From positions 1,900-7,947 of the forward strand of contig JAESRY010000006.1 of NCBI GenBank assembly GCA_016764415.1: 6,048 nt of DNA. The letters are read 5' to 3'. The notes beneath the pieces were generated by a model. That model ran no database searches. It worked only from the letters and a program-made list of their open reading frames with translations, and had not been told where the DNA came from. Origin of the DNA: Cycloclasticus sp. (GTDB lineage: Bacteria; Pseudomonadota; Gammaproteobacteria; Methylococcales; Cycloclasticaceae). Of this stretch, positions 4,490 through 6,048 are shown piece by piece (within the stretch, counting starts at the first letter, position 1; each line of letters begins with the position of its first letter). The translations under genes and the position numbers were made by a program.

Positions 4490-6048
4490 CTACGCGTTTT
4501 TAGCTTCAAGCCACCTAAAGAAACTACCACGCGCAGGCTCTTTACCCGTTAACAAATAATCCAAGGTATGCACATTCGCTAAGTTTGCTTCTAACAGTGC
4601 TTTTTCTTCTGCTTGCATGCAAATCAATATATCGTCTTCAGTCATCAACACAAAATCATCTGGCGGCAATACATGGATTCTTTTGCCCCGCCGTAACACT
4701 AAGGGCACTGCTTTAAGAAAATCATCACGATTAAATGGGGCACGATAAATATCCCCAACAGTTACTTCGGTTTGTTGGAACAGTTTTTGGTAAACCGCTG
4801 GTGATTTTTTTTGCGTCAAATGATACGTTTTTATATACGGCGAATGCCCACCCACATTTATAGCTAAGCGATTGGTGATATCGGCCACTTGCCCAGGGTC
4901 ATTTTCATATACCGAGCGTAAATGACTGAAAAATAATTTAAGTAGAGGCGCTGTCAACATAAACAAAACCATTCTTGCTATGACTAAACTCGGTTGCAAA
5001 ATAAAATCAACGTCCGCTTTTTTAAATAACACCTCATTCGCGTGATGATTTTGTCTAACAATAGAAAACAAAGATGAATTCACCCTGTTCGCTTGATGGA
5101 CCATACTCAAGTTAAACGTATCGTTATTAGTACCCGCAATAATACCCACACAGTCCGCTAAACCCGCTTTTCTAAGGTTATCAACATTCGCCCGTCCTAA
5201 AACGGCGTGGTCCGCTATCTCCACTATGTTTTCAACCATCGGCTCAATGACCGTTACATCAATTTGCTTCTCGGACATTTTTTTATAAACAATGCGCCCC
5301 ATTCGTCCATGCCCACAAAGAATCCATTTACCTCCTCTCAATGGGCAAATATTCCTATCGAGAGTAGCCTCCTTGTCTCCAGACACCCATTCATTTAGTG
5401 TGTGAACAGTCGGGTTATAAATCATTAGACTCAAGTAGCTCGCGAACACACGAAAAGGGTCCACCACATGTGTGTCGCCACCAATGGCTAAAATTTCACC
5501 CTCATTTTCGGCTGACGAAGAACGACAAATAATTTTAATATCAGGCCTTAGAATTCTTGATGAAACCGCAACTTTTAAATTCACATCTTCATCATTCGAC
5601 AATATTAATACGCCAATACACTTATTGCTTTCTATACCTGCATCTAATAAATAACGCGGTACGGATGCATCTGCACATAAGCCCAAAACCTTTGTTGGAT
5701 AATCTCGTAATTCTAACGCCTTCAACCTTTCATCATCTAACTCTATCACCACCGCTGACAGACCCGCATCGGTAAGACCGCGCAATAAAAGACTACCGGT
5801 ATCACCGAAACCACAGACTAAATAATAATCATTACTTTTCTTGCTAACCGCTCGAATGAACCTTTCTTCTGCGAAAGCCGAATGCAAATGTGGGTTTTTA
5901 AGTAAGGCGATAATACGGCCAACCGCGTACAACCACGTAACCACACTGACATATAAACAAAACACTGCCCATACTCGTTGCGCATTACTAAAAGGTGAAG
6001 GCAACTCCCCAAAACCGGTCGTTGTGGCGGTATACGCTAAGAAATAAA
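4490..6048 (-). CDS. Potassium-channel-like protein with two NAD-binding RCK/TrkA-N domains (5' end beyond the right edge)
   Basis: The frame stays open to the window edge, giving 518 visible residues. The TTG at 6004 is not the true start, because the codons before it encode the pore: YFLAYTATTTGFGELPSPF holds the filter-like TTTGFGE, a relative of the TVGYGD filter of K+ channels. Counting from that TTG codon: a pore-lining helix (about 11-35), a first Rossmann domain with GFGDTG (65-70) and acidic Glu88, then a second with GHGRMG (231-236) and Glu254, and a C-terminal RCK_C-like part (about 390-480). This is the layout of inner-membrane K+ channels gated by cytoplasmic RCK domains that bind nucleotides or ions. 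K+ selectivity is inferred: Phe replaces the usual Tyr and Glu the usual Asp, which I recall as common in two-RCK members. The first transmembrane helix and start codon lie outside the window. It ends in TAG, 2 bases from the convergent hydrolase stop. Confidence 0.88.
   Translation of the reverse strand, partial: YFLAYTATTTGFGELPSPFSNAQRVWAVFCLYVSVVTWLYAVGRIIALLKNPHLHSAFAEERFIRAVSKKSNDYYLVCGFGDTGSLLLRGLTDAGLSAVVIELDDERLKALELRDYPTKVLGLCADASVPRYLLDAGIESNKCIGVLILSNDEDVNLKVAVSSRILRPDIKIICRSSSAENEGEILAIGGDTHVVDPFRVFASYLSLMIYNPTVHTLNEWVSGDKEATLDRNICPLRGGKWILCGHGRMGRIVYKKMSEKQIDVTVIEPMVENIVEIADHAVLGRANVDNLRKAGLADCVGIIAGTNNDTFNLSMVHQANRVNSSLFSIVRQNHHANEVLFKKADVDFILQPSLVIARMVLFMLTAPLLKLFFSHLRSVYENDPGQVADITNRLAINVGGHSPYIKTYHLTQKKSPAVYQKLFQQTEVTVGDIYRAPFNRDDFLKAVPLVLRRGKRIHVLPPDDFVLMTEDDILICMQAEEKALLEANLANVHTLDYLLTGKEPARGSFFRWLEAKNA

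Noticed and set aside
4475..4501. AAAAAC...GTTTTT inverted repeat across the convergent stops as a bidirectional terminator
   Set aside because: The stem has one G-C pair and a 12-base loop, so it is unlikely to be stable; it mostly reflects A and T runs in the two gene ends.
5207..6047. Several short open frames on both strands overlapping the channel gene
   Set aside because: All lie within the well-supported channel coding sequence in other frames and show no recognisable domain.

Overview
The window looks like chromosomal DNA of a Gammaproteobacterium with a moderately low GC content (about 40-45% by eye). The evidence is an RraA close to the Pseudomonas type, an IspH whose first 19 residues match the Escherichia coli protein as I remember it, a BktB-like thiolase, and a lipoprotein signal peptide of the usual proteobacterial kind. 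A marine lineage such as Cycloclasticus or Methylophaga would fit the base composition and gene content, but that is a guess.

Layout, left to right. (1) Positions 1-150, minus strand: the first 50 codons of a lipoprotein gene that runs off the left edge. (2) Positions 151-343: a divergent AT-rich promoter region. (3) Positions 344-2339, plus strand: a tight three-gene run of rraA (RraA-fold protein), a PduO-type cobalamin adenosyltransferase and ispH, with gaps of 2 and 8 bases, almost certainly one transcript. (4) Positions 2369-3556, minus strand: a BktB-like beta-ketothiolase converging on ispH, with a possible weak terminator over its stop codon. (5) Positions 3557-3635: a second divergent control region with a good sigma70-like promoter for the thiolase. 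(6) Positions 3636-4487, plus strand: an alpha/beta-fold hydrolase of unknown substrate. (7) Positions 4490-6048, minus strand: an ion-channel protein with two NAD-binding (RCK/TrkA-N) domains, cut by the right edge inside its pore. It converges on the hydrolase with only 2 bases between the stops.

How the genes relate. The rraA-adenosyltransferase-ispH run joins an RNA-turnover regulator or aldolase, coenzyme B12 activation and isoprenoid precursor synthesis. No common pathway is evident, so this looks like housekeeping clustering. A loose metabolic link is possible between the adenosyltransferase (AdoCbl serves methylmalonyl-CoA mutase) and a BktB-like thiolase (which can use propionyl-CoA), but the mutase is not in the window. 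The lipoprotein, hydrolase and channel are separate units.

I see no RNA genes, mobile elements, CRISPR arrays, phage genes or defence genes, and nothing I would call a new biological system. The points most worth a second look are the intact catalytic motif in RraA, the palindrome inside the thiolase promoter, and two start-site corrections: the hydrolase, and the channel that continues past the window edge.
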